From positions 2,395,950 to 2,459,949 of the forward strand of contig NC_037259.1 in NCBI RefSeq assembly GCF_000002425.4: a stretch of 64,000 bases of DNA. The letters run 5' to 3'. This stretch comes from Physcomitrium patens (taxonomy: Eukaryota; Streptophyta; Bryopsida; Funariales; Funariaceae). A program made the position numbers and the translations under genes. Positions 38,710-51,871 of the stretch are shown here, piece after piece (the first letter of the stretch is position 1; every line of letters begins with the position of its first letter). The notes beneath the pieces were generated by a model. The model had not been told where the DNA came from, did not search any database, and saw only the letters and a program-made list of their open reading frames with translations.

Positions 38710-39306
38710 CTAAATCATTATAAATCTTTAATTATGTTCATAATTTATTATTCAACCTTGTGCAAGCTAACTAGTGGCCTTAAGAGATCCTAATAATATT
38801 ACAGATTTGATGCTTACCACTAACATGGGAATATTTATTAAGTACTAATATTGCTCATATATAATATATATAGGATTAATGACATATGAAAGTTATTTAA
38901 GTTTAATATTGACATTATTTTAATTTTATCTGAGCTACAACAGCAAATATCGCATGTCATAGAACACAGCATCCAATAAACATCCAAAAAAGGTGAGAGT
39001 AGTTTTAGGATGTTCATTTTGAGGTGTTGTGATTGGATGCCAAAAAATTACCATCATTATGATGCAGCAGACTAAGCAAAGGAGAACTTTATTCGATTCA
39101 TATATTTAACATATATGAAGCAGCAGTGTGAGACAGATTTTTGTACATAATTAAGGATACAAACTAGAATGTAAATAAATTGACTACTGGAACAGTGAAT
39201 ATGTAAGCATTTGTAGGGTACAATTAACAAGAGAGATGTTACAGCCTGGCACAGACACATACCTACTCGGCAGTGCCCCAATACAGTACACACACTGCAC
39301 TTGCTT
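37364..39306. other. AT-rich spacer, then BIN4 3' flank
   Basis: Very AT-rich to about 38900, with a 26-base A run at 38684-38709. From about 39070 the composition is gene-like and probably belongs to the 3' UTR of BIN4 (minus strand). No other gene was seen. Confidence 0.6.
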
Positions 39307-42240
39307 TCATTTTTTCCCAATACTTGCCTTTATGGCCTTTTTAACACTAGGTTTTCTTCCCACTCCACCCTGTAAAATACAAAAATACCCCAAGTTTAGG
39401 TGCTGACGACAGGATAATTAGTTCACTTTTAACTGCCGATGGCAACTATATACGTGCAACTACACATTCTGTCGAAAAAGTTTGCAACTATGACGTATTA
39501 ATTGCACGGCCAAGATCTTTAACACGGGCTTCGTCTAGTTCCATTTCTCACCTTTGCACTGGTTTTTCCTTTTCCAACTTTTGATTTAACTGCCGCTGCT
39601 TTCCTCACAGGCACTTTACCGCTAGTCTGTTAAAATTGCAGCGTGAACAAGCATGCCATAGTCTCATCCAGCTTCAACATCAATCTAGCTACTACATAAT
39701 ACAACTCCTAGTTCTATGTACATGTTTCAAGAACATTTGTGCGTTCATATACAATTTCAACAATCGAGCATGTGCCAGGACCTTAACAGATGGTTTTTTC
39801 TTCTTTGCTAGTTTGTCAGCAGCAGCAGCACCCTCTTCATGTTTAACTTCTTCGGCAATGGAAGGCATGTCATCGCCATCAACTGCAGGCCGTTCGCCTT
39901 CTTCATCGGATTCAAATGCAAAGTCTTTCAAAGTTCCTGCAGTGTACACAATGAGTAAATTTTAGACCACTAAAAAATCCTCGTAAGTCACTCGATATCT
40001 AGGGGCCTGTTAGAAGTCTGATGAACAGGCCCCTAGATAATGAATAAATCATGCATTCTTACTACGTCCTGTTAGACTTACGGGACAAGCTGTTCTGCTT
40101 CAGTTGATTTGAAATAAGCTTGATGGAAAAAGTGTGGGTATGGCCCAAGACTTCATGCTTTGCGATTAGGAACAATAATAAACTTGTCTTTATTGCCAAG
40201 AAAGCTGCAGTACACACTATACTCAAACGGGGTGGACCACTAACCCTCAACCATAGTTTCGTTCTCATTCCAACTCGTATCAGCTCGCAACTGCATAAAA
40301 TCGGTCATGATGGATTCCACCTAGCATAGCCATGGGATGAACAAAAAAATGAGATAATGAGACAAAGCTAATGAAAGACTTAGGTCCTGCATTAGGACAA
40401 TAAAGGGTATTTTCTATAAGGATTGCATAAGCATATTCAGAAGAGTAAACGAAAATCAGAGTCGCATGATAATCAGGAGCGCAGGAAAACGTTTGAAATA
40501 TTGATCTCTCAAATATTAGTTTCAAGAATAAACGGTATTCGAGCGAGCAGTGCAAAATACAACCCAAGAACACTAAAAATTGCCTTCACACGGGAATTTA
40601 CATCGGTTCTTATGATGGTAACGCGACAAAAGGAGGCCTAAGAAAAGCAGTATGAAAAAAAATCGAGATATGCTGGCAGGCGGCAAAACTACCTTTGCCT
40701 CCATCTGTCCCACGTTCACCTGTCATTCACCATTGTTCTCATCAGAAAATAGAGGAAAACAGTAGTTAAAAGAATTAAACAGTGGTGAAAAGCATTAAGC
40801 AAGTCACTAGAGAAGGAGAAGTTTGAAAACTGCAAGCAACTCTGATGAAAGAGTCTTACCACAAAATATGTGTTGGAGGGAACAATTGTTGTCTTGTAAA
40901 CAACACCTGCGCAGCAAGGTTCTAGGAGCTCCGTCAAAACGGAGGAGTGTAATACACATGGGAAAACACTAACCATCGTAATCAATGCTCAGATACCTCC
41001 AAGGAAAAACCAATTGAAGACCTCCCTCATCTTAAACAAGCTCTTTCAGCACTACTATTAGATGCTGAAGCCCTGATGAATATACTTTATGTATGCTAAA
41101 AGGCCACCGTTCAAAAAGAACCTTTCAAATCCAACAGAAGCTCATCATCGGGTCGATTTACAGTGAAGCGCCCAACTGCACCCATATCCCCGCTTAAATC
41201 AAGCGCATCTCCCTCGCACTCCAACAGCACCTAGCTCATGTCACACAGATTTGTGGGCAATTGTCATCTTCTATCGACGTCTGACTTGTGTGTCTGCCTT
41301 GGTAACAGCGGTCCGTACAAAACAAAAGAAAATCCCCAAAAAAATCCTTAGCCTGAAATGCATATGTGCACGTTACAATACGACGACAAAATCGACTGAT
41401 CAGAAATCGCCTTAAAAGGAGATCACCGGGAACATGGGCCTACATATCTTCCGTAAGGCAAATTTTATCAAACAAAGTTGTCTACCTTCGTTCTGTTGAC
41501 TTTCTCGCCAAATACGATAGGTAGAGAAGAAGCTGCCTGCACATGTTCACAAAAAGTTGATCAAAGTTTTAATAATAACTTGCCAAGCACACATCCTCGG
41601 CGAAAATAATCTGGAGCTGCAGCACCGATAAAAACAAATATTCCTTCGTTGCTCAGAGTTTCAGAGACAAGCGAAACTTTGAATAAATAATCAAGGAACA
41701 TACAATCACCCGGGGTTTAGAATGTCGTTCTTGCTCTTGCACTTCCAATGCATCTCCTTCATCTGTCTCTTGCGCTCGAAAACTAGAGAGCTGCGTCAAG
41801 GGCAAGTCATCATCGATTGAAAGCTGTCTGTCCTCTAATTCCTCCTCGATCATTTTAACTCCGACATCTGTCTCGACAACTTGAGTAGCAAAACCTAATC
41901 CATCACCAGCAGTGAATACACCAGCATCCACGTGATCACTCTCACTTTTGCTCTCGTGCACAGAACCCTTCCCCTTTTTTTTCGACGGTGGCGTCATATT
42001 CTCCTCCTCGTCAGCTCTATCATCTTCCGAAGGCTTTCTCTTCCGTTTGGTTGCCATCAAACTACTGATCTTCACGTCATCGTCATCGTCACAGGAGCTG
42101 TTCCCTCTCCCTCTCTTCTTCTTTCTACTCTTAACCCCCTTCCTCATCTCCGTGACCTCCAATTCATGTTCCACGCCGACCGTCTCGAGAGCAGACGCCT
42201 TCCTCGCGGTCTTCCTCGGAGATTTCCTGGTCGCCTCCAT
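39307..42240 (-). CDS. BIN4: BIN4/MIDGET-like subunit of plant DNA topoisomerase VI
   Basis: Nine exons in transcript order: 41710-42240, 41486-41536, 41122-41230, 40860-40906, 40693-40719, 40245-40320, 39782-39936, 39552-39626, 39307-39369. All junctions keep phase, giving 377 residues. In Arabidopsis, BIN4 is a DNA-binding partner of the topoisomerase VI complex in the nucleus and is needed for endoreduplication. The N-terminus is basic with an AT-hook-like KKRGRG (about 41-46) and acidic runs. The conserved core includes LPIVFGEKVNRTK, EGDALDLSGDMGAVGR, GVVYKTTIVPSNTYF, VNVGQMEAK and ESIMTDFMQL. The tail is Lys-rich (GKVPVRKAAAVKSK). Two very short exons (27 and 47 nt) lie mid-gene. Arabidopsis BIN4 is somewhat longer; the difference appears to lie in the disordered ends. 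The order and content of the core make the family assignment strong. Confidence 0.9.
39996..40039. repeat. perfect 16-bp inverted repeat (hairpin) in BIN4 intron 6
   Basis: Left arm TATCTAGGGGCCTGTT (39996-40011), loop of 12 nt, right arm AACAGGCCCCTAGATA (40024-40039). The arms match perfectly and are GC-rich within an AT-richer intron. It could form a stable hairpin in pre-mRNA of either strand. The TAGGGGCCTGTT end resembles ends of some hAT-like plant elements, so it might be a collapsed transposon remnant. Confidence 0.85.
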
Positions 42241-45200
42241 CGGAGACGATGAGGAACGCCTGCACTCTCGGCAACAGAGCTACAAGCGATCGACGAAGAC
42301 GACGACAACAACAGAGCATCAAACCATTCTTCACGCTCTCCGGCCAAAGACAATGTCAATTTCGCAGCAGCAGAATTGTGGCCAGGGAAAAACAAAAAAG
42401 CAAAAACACAAACAAACAAACTCGTCAAGTGCTAATACGAGCTTAACAGACGACACAATCAGCAGCGCCATGGAATTGTACAGAAAACTGGAGCTCCTGC
42501 TCTCCATGACTGATTGCGCTTCAACGACGACTGTGTCGACCTTGTTCCTGACAACGGTGATGACGACGGCGACGGTGCTAACGATAACGGCGATAAAGGT
42601 AATAATTGCGTCGAGGCTGCGGCTCTGTTCACACCGCGGAGACACAAGGCTTTAGCGTTCTCTTCTTCAAGACGATGATTTCAGTTATCACAATTGTCAC
42701 AATTAGTTATCCATTTCTAATTAATTTTTTAATTTTTTAATATTTTAAGAATGAATTTTATATTTTTGGGGGTGTTAATTATATAATTGTGTATATAATT
42801 TCATGAGCTGTTATCTTTATAAAATCACTAGTGGAAACTTGTCTAGTTGGCCACAAAAAATATTTACTAAAAATTACAATTGGGAGCTTCCAAGCTCCAC
42901 ACTTAGTAATCTTGCAATGCTACTCTTGGCGATTTGCAGCAGCATCATGCAGATTTTGATCTCTGATTGATCAAAAGTTGAGCTATTGCTTCATTTTTTC
43001 TTCACTTATGATAAAACAATGAGATATGTAGCCAATTAGAGATGGTTTTTGTTTCCTTTGATTTATCTTATTGGTTTATCCCCCCAGCTATTTTATATAA
43101 GCGATATGCATAATATTGTTACTCAATTGTTACATAGCAAATTTGGTTGTTTGATTATTCTATCAGCTAAATTTTATACTTTATTATTCACTTTATTTTT
43201 AAGCCTAACTTTGGCTATTGGTGATCAACCACATCAAAGATTTAATGAGGTTTGAGTTATGACCTATTTCATTCCCATCTTCATTTAATATTAATAGAGC
43301 AATCCAAAAAAACTTGGAATGTGAATAAGATGTAAACATAAATACATCAATTGTGTATTCTTAAATTTATTGTACAAATTCTCAACCTTTGTTATGTATA
43401 AACTATAGGAACCTTGAGAAACGTTTACAAAATGAAATTCCTACAGTGTGGGTTCTATGTATTCATCTGCTTTGATTTTCATGTGATAATTTTAAATTTA
43501 GATTTGATAAAATATATAAATTCTGAAATTCATTGATCAAAAGTATTCATCCAAGACAAACTGCACTAATAACGTAGATTTTGAAGTTGTTAATATCTGC
43601 ACTAACATCTTCTTTAAATTTCTGATGTGGCAATCTTTATGTTGTTCACTAAACGTGAATAACGTATTATTAGTAAAAAGGAACACAAATTTATTCATTT
43701 CTTTTTGCAACTTTTGTTGAGTGTAAACCCTACTAATAAAGAATTATGCATGAAAAAGTCTCAACATCATATATTCCAACTCGTTCAATGTTCTTATCTC
43801 CTTAAGATATACGCTTTCGTTATTCAAAGTCACCAGAGACGCAGATCATTGCACAGATTATAATCCTCGTTAAAACATTAGCAACAGAAAGGGTTTAAGC
43901 AAAATGAATTTTCATTTCTCATATCAAACCATGGTTTCAGCTGGGGTGACCTATCACATAAACTGATGTAATAAAATTTGACAACACAAAATGCATAAGA
44001 TGAGGGTGTAGCATCAACCTAAAGGTTTACTTGACGATTTGAAGGGAAAAAACTCAAGGAAAGGTGCTGCGGAAAATGCTAAATTTTGCTGTGAAATTAA
44101 GTCCTCGTGCTGCAGCTCTAATGCTTACTGGAGTGAAATTTAAAATCTCTACAATACTGCATAACTGCTAAGATTTGAACATTACTAGCTAGGTGAGGAC
44201 AAACTGTCAGAATGGAGGCAACACGAACAAATAAAATAAAAAGAACCAAACGGTGATCAGAACTACCGCCTGGGTTTTAATCCTCAGTGCGTATTGTAGA
44301 TCCTTAATTGATCGGCCAAATCCCACCAGCAATACTCATCACGAGAACTTGTGAATGTACATCATCTCCTGCAAATTGTTGTCTGATGGATTTTGTCATT
44401 GGCAACAAACATTGTTCACACTTCAGGTTCACGTTTGATGAGTGTTGCTGGGTATTACTGTAGAAATCGCTGTATGAGTCGCGACATGTATGGAAACAGT
44501 TCACAATGATGTACCTGATGTAGCTACTGTGACCACAATGTCATTCCAACGCGTCTTACCAAGTACACCTACAAAATGTCATTCCAAAAACACAACCTCC
44601 AGCCTCGTGAGTCTCTGCAATAAGGCCGCCATGTTCGGTAAGTGAGAGCCGTCCATAGATTGTGCATGATTATGGGCACTTCGGGTGGAACTGCAGAAAG
44701 AATACGAGAAAGCGATCATGTACGGGGTCCCAGAATGATAATGCTAAGGCCGACACAAATTATCTTCGAACTCGTGCGCCAATATGAGACAAACCGTCTC
44801 GAATGGAAATGGACTGGGACACTCCACTTCTTCAATCAACGAGGATGCTGCGCATGTGTAAGCTACTTAGTGACGACATCCGAATCACCAGATACCCATG
44901 CTTAATTCAATTGACGAGTAGAGAAAATCACTCCCGTTACACACTGGCATACCACCATTATTCCGAGGGGACATCAAATACTTTTTCTCTTAAAGGATGT
45001 ACCTGCAACAGTCATTCCAGCTCCATCCAGACACTCATGTCTCTGCTCTTATCTCGACTCAGACACGACAAAGATGATACTAGAAAATGCTTTGTGTGGG
45101 GGTCGGCTGCGGATTCAAAGCGGTGGTTAGGTACCCCAAGTGGCTCTTGCATGGCAAACTTTCCGGGGATTGAGGGAAATTGAAACATGAAGTACAAAAT

Positions 45201-45828
45201 GCACTCCCCGTGACAATGTTCCATGTCCGCAGTAATATTAAGTCAATCAGATGATGACACTACCACCTAGGCTCTGAGATATATGGCCTCGGAAATGAAA
45301 GAGTGGTGAGGGATTTTATGGGTTTAGGGTGTGTAATGGAGAGGTATTCCGATCAGATTAAGATTTAATCGTACGGTTATATCCGAAAATGAAACTTCCT
45401 TAAATATCATCTAAATCGTCAGCAAAATGGCCATGCAGGCTACCCTTCTTAGATTAGTCCACTATGCTGTGAATTGACATTACGAGCGGGCTGAAGGATC
45501 AAACAGGCGGTGTAGCCAAGTGTCTATTGCAGGTTCTTACACCCAGGATGTACGTTACTGAAGGATCCATCAAGCGATGTGCATCTCAAGTTGACCGACT
45601 AAGTGAATGTTGGCTATGCCCATGTGAAGTAGGACGCACTGACGTGATCGAAGGAATTTTGCGAAGGTTGAATCAAGACTTATGTTACACATACCAACAA
45701 AACCAGTAGGTAGTACTGAGCAAGATTGTCGGTATTTAAGTCATAGGCAAAGGATTGCAAAACGACCACAGCATACCAAGTTGAAAGAAGAGCAGAAATT
45801 ACCTGCAGCAGAGCACTCAAGCAAATAA
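42241..45828. other. BIN4 5' flank, AT-rich spacer, FPA 3' flank
   Basis: 42241-42660 is GC-rich and likely holds the BIN4 promoter and 5' UTR. 42660-44280 is AT-rich spacer. 44290-45828 has gene-like composition next to the FPA stop codon and is probably its 3' UTR or downstream sequence. Short frames in this part match nothing. No separate gene can be supported. Confidence 0.5.
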
Positions 45829-48800
45829 TCAACGCTGTTCTTGACCTCCTGAAGGTTTTCCTTGTTGTTGCTGCATCTGCTGCAAAAGGGCAGCAGCTAG
45901 CTGTACTGTTGCCTGAAATCGCTTAGTTTGAGCGTCTGCTTCACTACCACCCTGATTCTGGGATGAGGCCTGTAGCTCTGCGCCAGCACTTGCCTGAGAT
46001 AAAGAACCTTCCCAACTTCCAGATTGGACATTTGAAGAGTTTTGCTGCTGCTGTAGTTGGGGCACGAGAGAGGACAGTTGTGAGTTTCCATGACCTGAGG
46101 ATGGTGGAGCAGAGCCCTGTCCCCAAGGGGACTGCGAGTATTGGGAATAATTTGGAGGTTGGGGCTGTTGAGAAGGAGGCCCCAGGGGAGGTTGATGTTG
46201 CTGCTGTTGAGACTGAGACTGAGGGCCCAAACCTTGTTGGGGTTGGGACACAGCAGTAGCTAGGCCACTTGATTGAGAAGTAGTATTCTGCTGAAAATGC
46301 TGCTGCAAAAGTTGTGAAGCAGCCTGTTGCTGCGAAGGCTGCTGGTGCCGCTGAGTGAGCAGAGCTGTTAGTTGAGCTAATTGATCACTAGGAAGCTGCG
46401 GTGGGGCTCCCATGTGCTGTTGAGGACCGCCCATCGGTTGTTGTGGTGGTCTAGGCATTTGAGGAAGTGGTGGAAATTGTTGCACACCAGGAGCAGAATA
46501 TCCTTGCGGATGTGTTGGAGGACCCGGAAAGCTAGAACCTTGTCCCGAGAGAGGTGGTCCTGCCATGTGAGAGGGCTGACCTTGAAGTTGAGTGTTTTGA
46601 TGCGGTGGTTGCTGTAGAGCCTGTTGAAGCTGAAGCTGCTGAGACGGATTTGGCTGAAGATTGTGCGGTTGCTGAGGTGGTTGAGATGTATACATGGAGT
46701 TTTGATCCGCAGCTTGAAGATGGAAATTAGAAACTCCAATTTGAGATCGATCTTGCTGATTTTGCTGCTGTTGCCAACCCTGTGCCGGTTCTGTTGGAGG
46801 ATTGTTCTGAGACGGTCTAAATACGGGCCTCACGTCATTTTGATGAGTGCCCCCTAGCGCTGGTGCGCCCCCCACTGGCAAACCAGGACTAGAAGTAAAT
46901 GTCTTCGATCCCTTCGAGACAAGAGGAGGCACCAAATTTGAGTCGGCACTTGAGGAAACCTGACTCATGTTCGTTTTAGGCAGCAAAGCCGTAAGAGATG
47001 CAATAAGCTCAGGGGTCAATACGCCCGGCAAACCGGCAATATTTGCTAACTGAGATTGCGTCAACATCGAAGTACTGTTTGAGTTGGGGTTTGAAACAGA
47101 ACTCGGAAGACCATCACTCAAACCGACAGAGGTGGGTTTTCCGGTTTGTGCAGGTTGGCCATCGTGAGGGAGAGAATGCTGAAAGCCTTGATACGGAGCA
47201 GGTTCCTGAATTCCGGGTACATGCTGCGGGGGTGCCTGGTTTTGTGGATATTGCGACTGGGAGATCGGTGTGTGTTGAGAGGGTAATTGTTGTTGTGAAT
47301 AAGGAGGATGCTGTCCTAAAGAAGGAACCTGCTGTTGCTGCTGTGCAGGTGGGTTATAATTTACTACCGGTGCTGGCCCTGGTTGTTGAAACTTCAGCAC
47401 GACCCCAAACAGGCAATTATCCCCAGGGACCTTTAATACCTTCTCTGAAAATTCAGATGGAGGAACAAGGAAAAGAGTTGTACCATCAGCCAACTTGGCA
47501 ACGCCTGCACGGTGTTTCTCCCCAAGATAATGCATGAAGTCCTGATATGGTGGGACATCAGGATCGCCTTCAGGCACAAAAAATACCACACCAAACCCTC
47601 CAGCCTGATAAACATGTTTCGCGAGCATATCAAGGTCTGTGCGCGCCGTACAATTCACAACATCTGGACTGTTGCACACCACAATCTGAATGTCAATGGT
47701 CAAGTTACTATCCTCAAAATAAGATCGTATGTTTGATAAAAACTCATCACTTTACGTTTCATTCAACAACCGAAGGACACATCATGGGAATGTACGATGG
47801 AACATTCGGAAAAAGCGGGATAAAGGTGGAAAGACTTGGAATAATAAACACAGCTTGGATAGAAGACAATATGAAAGTTGAAATAAAAACTCACACAGTT
47901 GCATCAATACCCTTGCCAACTGGCAAGCATCGAGCGCGGCATACAGGCGTGCCACCTTTGGCTATCGTTCCGTGCCATTGCCATCCTTCTGGTCCTTTGA
48001 CGTCCTCCACGTTATGCTTTCCATACGTAGAAGATATCGGTAACACTAAAGAATTAGGAGGAGGTACATGCCCACCAACACCTGACCTGGTTCCAATAGG
48101 CATAGCGATATTGCTCTCGGGACCTGAAAGCCCTGCTCGGGATCTGCCTCCCAATCCAAGATTATAATCTGGTGTAGCTGGTAAGCGGAGAGGTTCATAA
48201 GTACTAGAAACTCCGGTGCCCATGTAAGCTCCACTATCAGAACTTTGTTGCGGACGCTGTTCATACCAAGGATCGAATCCAGGAGAATCGGCTCCACCTC
48301 CGGAATAAACACGCAGCCGTTTAGAATCCCTGGGCACAATATCTGCATCCGGCAAGTCCCACGCATCATCATAAGACGAACGGCTGTCAGGCCTAATACC
48401 CCTTGAGTACTCCATATCGTCTACATGGCTCACATTTCTGTGAGATGCACGACCCATTCCAGGCCCAATGTCAGGCTCCCTGGAACTCCCACGGTCTACA
48501 AGGCCAGCCATAAGAGCGTTGGGCCGATACTCTGGCCTGAGACCACCACCCAAGCGCGCATTAGAGTTGGCAGAAGCCCTGCCAGGGCTACCAAACCTAT
48601 CACTTCCTGCTGAAGGAATTCCCCTCGACCCTCCAATGGCCTCTGTGGAGAAACCTTGTCGATCTACCATTCGTGACGGAGGGCCATCCCGTGGACTATC
48701 TATGGGACCAATCTCGCTCTTTGAGTATCGAATGTGCACACGAGGATCATCAAAAAGTTTCCCATCCAACGCATTCTTTGCACGCGTAGCCTCTTCAACC

Positions 48801-51397
48801 TTTTGAAACTGGACAAATGCATACGTACGCCCTGGAAAGGTCTTCACGCGTTCAACCTCACCATATGGCATGAAAGCCCTTCGTAATCCATCCTCGTCAA
48901 CTTTCGAAGGCAGGGGAAATCCTACCCATAGGATTTCACTAGGACCTCCATCTTTATCCGCTTTAACGCGCCCTTCCACCCCATTTCCCGCACCTCCCTG
49001 CAAAAAATTGAACTTCAGGTATCACAGGAAAACTGATGTTTATAGTAAGAATGCATAGCACTTTTTACTTTGGTTGCACAGGGGGAGGAGGGTGTGTTTA
49101 TGGCGCTTGTGCGTGTGTGTGTGACTCTTTACTGAATTAAGGATTTTAGAGTATCCTTACAAACCTGCGATCCATGTTGCGTACTGTAACCATCTTGCGA
49201 GCCTCTTTGTTCTCCCCGTGAATCCTGCTCCACAAATCGATCAGAGTAATGAACGAAAAAGCAACGCAGTAACGACTAAACGACTCATACAACAAGCCCA
49301 AAAGAATCGGCAGAAAACCAAAAACAAACAAGTGCTTATACTACACTTAGAAAACTAGAAAGTTCTTAAGAGAAAAAATTAATAATGGTAACGTAAACAA
49401 TGAAATAAGAATCAATAGATTACGATGCAAGAAACAATTCAACCACGCAACCTAATAATCAAAAACAGCACAAAAAGAGCTAAGTAGAGTATGTGAGTCC
49501 CTTCGTGCTGAAGCGTACACTAAAACAAGTCCATAGACATTCACCTCCTATTGAATATAACTTACTCTTTTCGAGGGCTGGGATCGTCCATAATCTACAC
49601 GCAACTCCTCTTCACCAATGCGCTTCCGATTGAGTGCTTCTACTGCACTAACAGCATCCTCCATCCTCACATAGTCCACAAAAGCGCAATTACGCTCTCG
49701 TAATAATTTGAAGTCTTCAAGCACTCCATACTTCCTGAATTCCCCTTCTATCTGCTCCTTGGTTACGTTCGAACTAATCCCTCCGACCCAAAGATGACGG
49801 CTTTGCGTAGCCTGCAGGCGAGCAAGCTATCAATAAACATAACAGTGATAAACAGTATATACATCCAGATCTTTAGACTCAAGGCAAACCGTAAACGGTT
49901 TCTTCCATTTCGTTCAGGTTGTGTCGAGAAGTTTTGGTTCTCAAAAAGGTAGAAGACACATGCATATAGATGATGTTTTACGCATGATATAACTGCAAGG
50001 TGTCGATATTATCTAATTAAAAAATTATGATCGAAAAATGGCCCTCTCTTGCTAGTAAAAATGATTTAGCTTCCACCCAAAATACGAGGGTCCACATGCT
50101 AGTTGAAAAATAAACCGTACTCGTGTTGCAACTTGTTCCTCCATATTTTTGGTGTAATCAGAATCAGCCCCCCGCTCTCTCGCTGGCTCAGATTTCATCA
50201 TACGCTGAACATAACGATTTTCAATCTCTATCCAAAATCAGCATCGTACTTTGTACTTTCCTGCCTACAGTTCTCACTTGTTACAACGTTATTTGGCCAT
50301 TCAACTATTGATGAAATTTGAACCACCCGATTTATATGATGTTTGACCAAATTATTCTGTGAGAATTATTCTCTCGTGCATTCTGCAGAAGTACTCAGTA
50401 ACTCATCAACACCACGTCAGAGGTGATAAAAAGAAGCTGTGAGCAGTCCACAAAATGAGCCTTGATATCAAGATATGAAAGTTATGCTCACCCCTTTAGC
50501 ATATTCAATACGAATGGCCATACCCCCCAGCACAAAGCCTTGAAGGTGAGTCTTCGCCTCCACAGCGTCTTCAAGATTTCTGAAGTTGACAAAAGCATAG
50601 TTCCTAGAGGAGTATACTGTAACACTGTCAACATCCCCAAATTGAGAAAACTTGTCTCTGATGGCTGCCTCTGAGGCATCTTGAGACACGTTCCCTATCC
50701 ACAAATGTCTGGAGGGTGGTGTGTCTTCGAGATCATCTCTTCCATTGTGGGCAGGACGAGAAGTAGAAGATGAGAAGCCTTGACGTCTGTCATCTACTCG
50801 TGGACCATAATCCACAGGAAACCCGCCTCTTAATGGTGGTGCCCCCTGCAAAACACAAAAGAAATGTAGTGCATCTCAGAAAACAAAAGACTAAAAGAAG
50901 CACCGTAAATGATGAACATGCACTGAATTCGTCATCCAAGAGGACAATTATTTCTACCAAACCACCGACTTCAGACACTATATACACACAATTTGATTCC
51001 GCTCGGAGTACATCGCCAAATTTGAGCCCAAGAGGTGAAATTTATACAAGCAAGAGAAAATTATCAGAATTCCTCAAACATAAGCTAAGTAAAAGATAAT
51101 CAAAAAAATTGACCATCATTTAAATTCACGTGTCTCTGGCTTACGAAACGTACACCTTATCCTAAAAGACTAAACATTAAAGTGTACATCTACACCATGA
51201 GCTTGATTTGGTTGTCATTTCCTAACCATGTGCAAATTTAATTTTCCAGCAGGAGCATTCATGAATCCTCCTCAACCTTCTAATGTGCTTCAGAATCAGC
51301 AGAATTGTGTGCGTGATCGTACTCTTACCACAGGGGGAAGGCCTGCGGGCCGACGAGTAGCCATCTCTCCGTTTCCAGTGCCAGTTCTAAGCTGCAT
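45829..51397 (-). CDS. FPA: FPA-like RNA-binding protein with three RRMs and a SPOC domain
   Basis: Six exons in transcript order: 51329-51397, 50492-50845, 49566-49811, 49165-49224, 47895-48997, 45829-47668. All junctions keep phase. The product is 1223 residues from the first in-frame ATG after a stop, or 1212 from the ATG at 51364. FPA controls choice of mRNA 3' ends in the nucleus and, in Arabidopsis, flowering time. RRM1 lies at about 70-141 (LWIGNV, RNYAFVNF), RRM2 at about 146-220 (LWVGGI, RNCAFVDY) and RRM3 at about 264-335 (LWVGF, RTYAFVQF). The SPOC domain (about 578-705) includes PDVVNCTART, KHRAGVAKLADGTTLFLVPP and is split by intron 5. The long C-terminus is rich in Gln, Pro and Ser. 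It is longer than the roughly 900-residue Arabidopsis protein, mostly in this tail. The 60-nt exon 4 is inferred from splice signals and phase. Confidence 0.92.
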
Positions 51398-51823
51398 GTC
51401 CCAAAGCACAGACCGTAGACTCTAGGCCTCATGCACCCTCCACCTACACACTGTGAAGGTCAATCCTAGCCACGTCATTTCTCAACAAATCTAACACACA
51501 CACAAAAATAAATAAATAAATAAAATTTTAAAAAACGAACATTCAGTCAAGAGATACCCAAAATTAAACAGCCGCCGAGAACCCTAACCAGCAAATACGC
51601 CCTCTTCCTCTCACTCTGCTATTACACCAACTCAAACTGAACCCTAATTTGTACCGCCGCTGTCAAAGACTTCACGAACATAACCTAAACCCCGCGCCGA
51701 ACCATACAAATTTTACAACCCACGAACGAAGAAGAAGCAAGCCAAGACCGCAACTCCGACACACACTTTCGCACTCCAAATGCCCGGCATCCGCACACCA
51801 GAGGAAGAAAGCCACACACAAAA

Positions 51824-51871
<48 letters not shown>

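Noticed and set aside
41948-42655. Plus-strand open frame of 235 codons opposite BIN4 exon 1
   Set aside because: Low-complexity reading of the antisense strand of a real exon and its 5' flank. No family resemblance.
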